DNA of 5,953 nucleotides from the NCBI GenBank assembly GCA_025350445.1, contig JANXXV010001048.1, positions 1 to 5,953 on the forward strand, written 5' to 3'. The notes beneath the pieces were generated by a model. It worked only from the letters and a program-made list of their open reading frames with translations, did not search any database and was not told the origin of the DNA. Of the stretch, positions 5,903 through 5,953 are shown one piece after another; the stretch's first letter is position 1; each line of letters begins with the position of its first letter. The position numbers and the translations under genes were made by a program. This stretch comes from Bryobacteraceae bacterium (GTDB taxonomy: Bacteria; Acidobacteriota; Terriglobia; Bryobacterales; Bryobacteraceae).

Positions 5903-5953
5903 ATGCCCAGGTACGCCGCAATCGATATCGGCAGCAACTCGGTTCGAATGGAA
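5903..5953 (+). CDS. Ppx/GppA family phosphatase, N-terminal fragment at window edge
   Basis: Only the first 17 codons are present: MPRYAAIDIGSNSVRME. The AAIDIGSNSVR segment is the phosphate-1 loop of the ASKHA fold, diagnostic of exopolyphosphatase/guanosine pentaphosphate phosphohydrolase proteins (the DIGSNS pattern). These enzymes degrade polyphosphate chains or pppGpp and are cytoplasmic. The fragment is too short to tell Ppx from GppA or to show whether the gene is intact. The ATG at 5903 is the only sensible start: it puts the motif at the usual distance from the N-terminus. Confidence 0.85.
   Translation, partial: MPRYAAIDIGSNSVRME

Overview
The window looks like a GC-rich bacterial chromosome segment. 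The gene set is a Tat-exported sulfatase, an exported SMP-30/gluconolactonase-like protein and an exported BON-domain protein. With GC-rich hairpin repeats between genes, it most resembles soil Acidobacteriota of the Solibacter/Bryobacter type. That placement is an inference from gene content and style; no rRNA or other marker gene is present.

Layout from left to right. Positions 1-2009 (minus) hold most of mutS2, cut by the left edge so that the C-terminal Smr nuclease domain lies outside. Immediately upstream, 2013-2450 (minus) is a NUDIX hydrolase with a perfect Nudix box. It probably forms an operon with mutS2: only 3 bases separate them and both are in the same frame. Positions 2451-2656 are non-coding and hold a degenerate 27-bp tandem repeat and a two-hairpin GC-rich element. 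Positions 2657-3526 (minus) encode the SMP-30-like protein, and 3555-4082 (minus) encode a secreted double-BON protein lying 28 bases upstream of it. A 78-bp divergent intergenic region separates BON from the sulfatase (4161-5540, plus). Positions 5541-5902 are non-coding and hold a second two-hairpin element related to the first and a large inverted repeat. At 5903 the first 17 codons of a Ppx/GppA phosphatase gene begin and run off the right edge.

How the genes may work together: mutS2 and the NUDIX hydrolase could both serve genome or nucleotide-pool maintenance. The BON protein, SMP-30-like protein and sulfatase are all predicted to act outside the cytoplasm, the last two plausibly on sugar-derived substrates. 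No dedicated pathway can be proved from the window.

I found no CRISPR array, transposase, tRNA, rRNA, phage gene or convincing novel multi-gene system. The most interesting signals are non-coding: the two matching two-hairpin elements whose stems differ in sequence but keep pairing, the 27-bp repeat that runs up to the NUDIX start codon, and three genes with a -10-like hexamer so close to the ATG that they may be leaderless.
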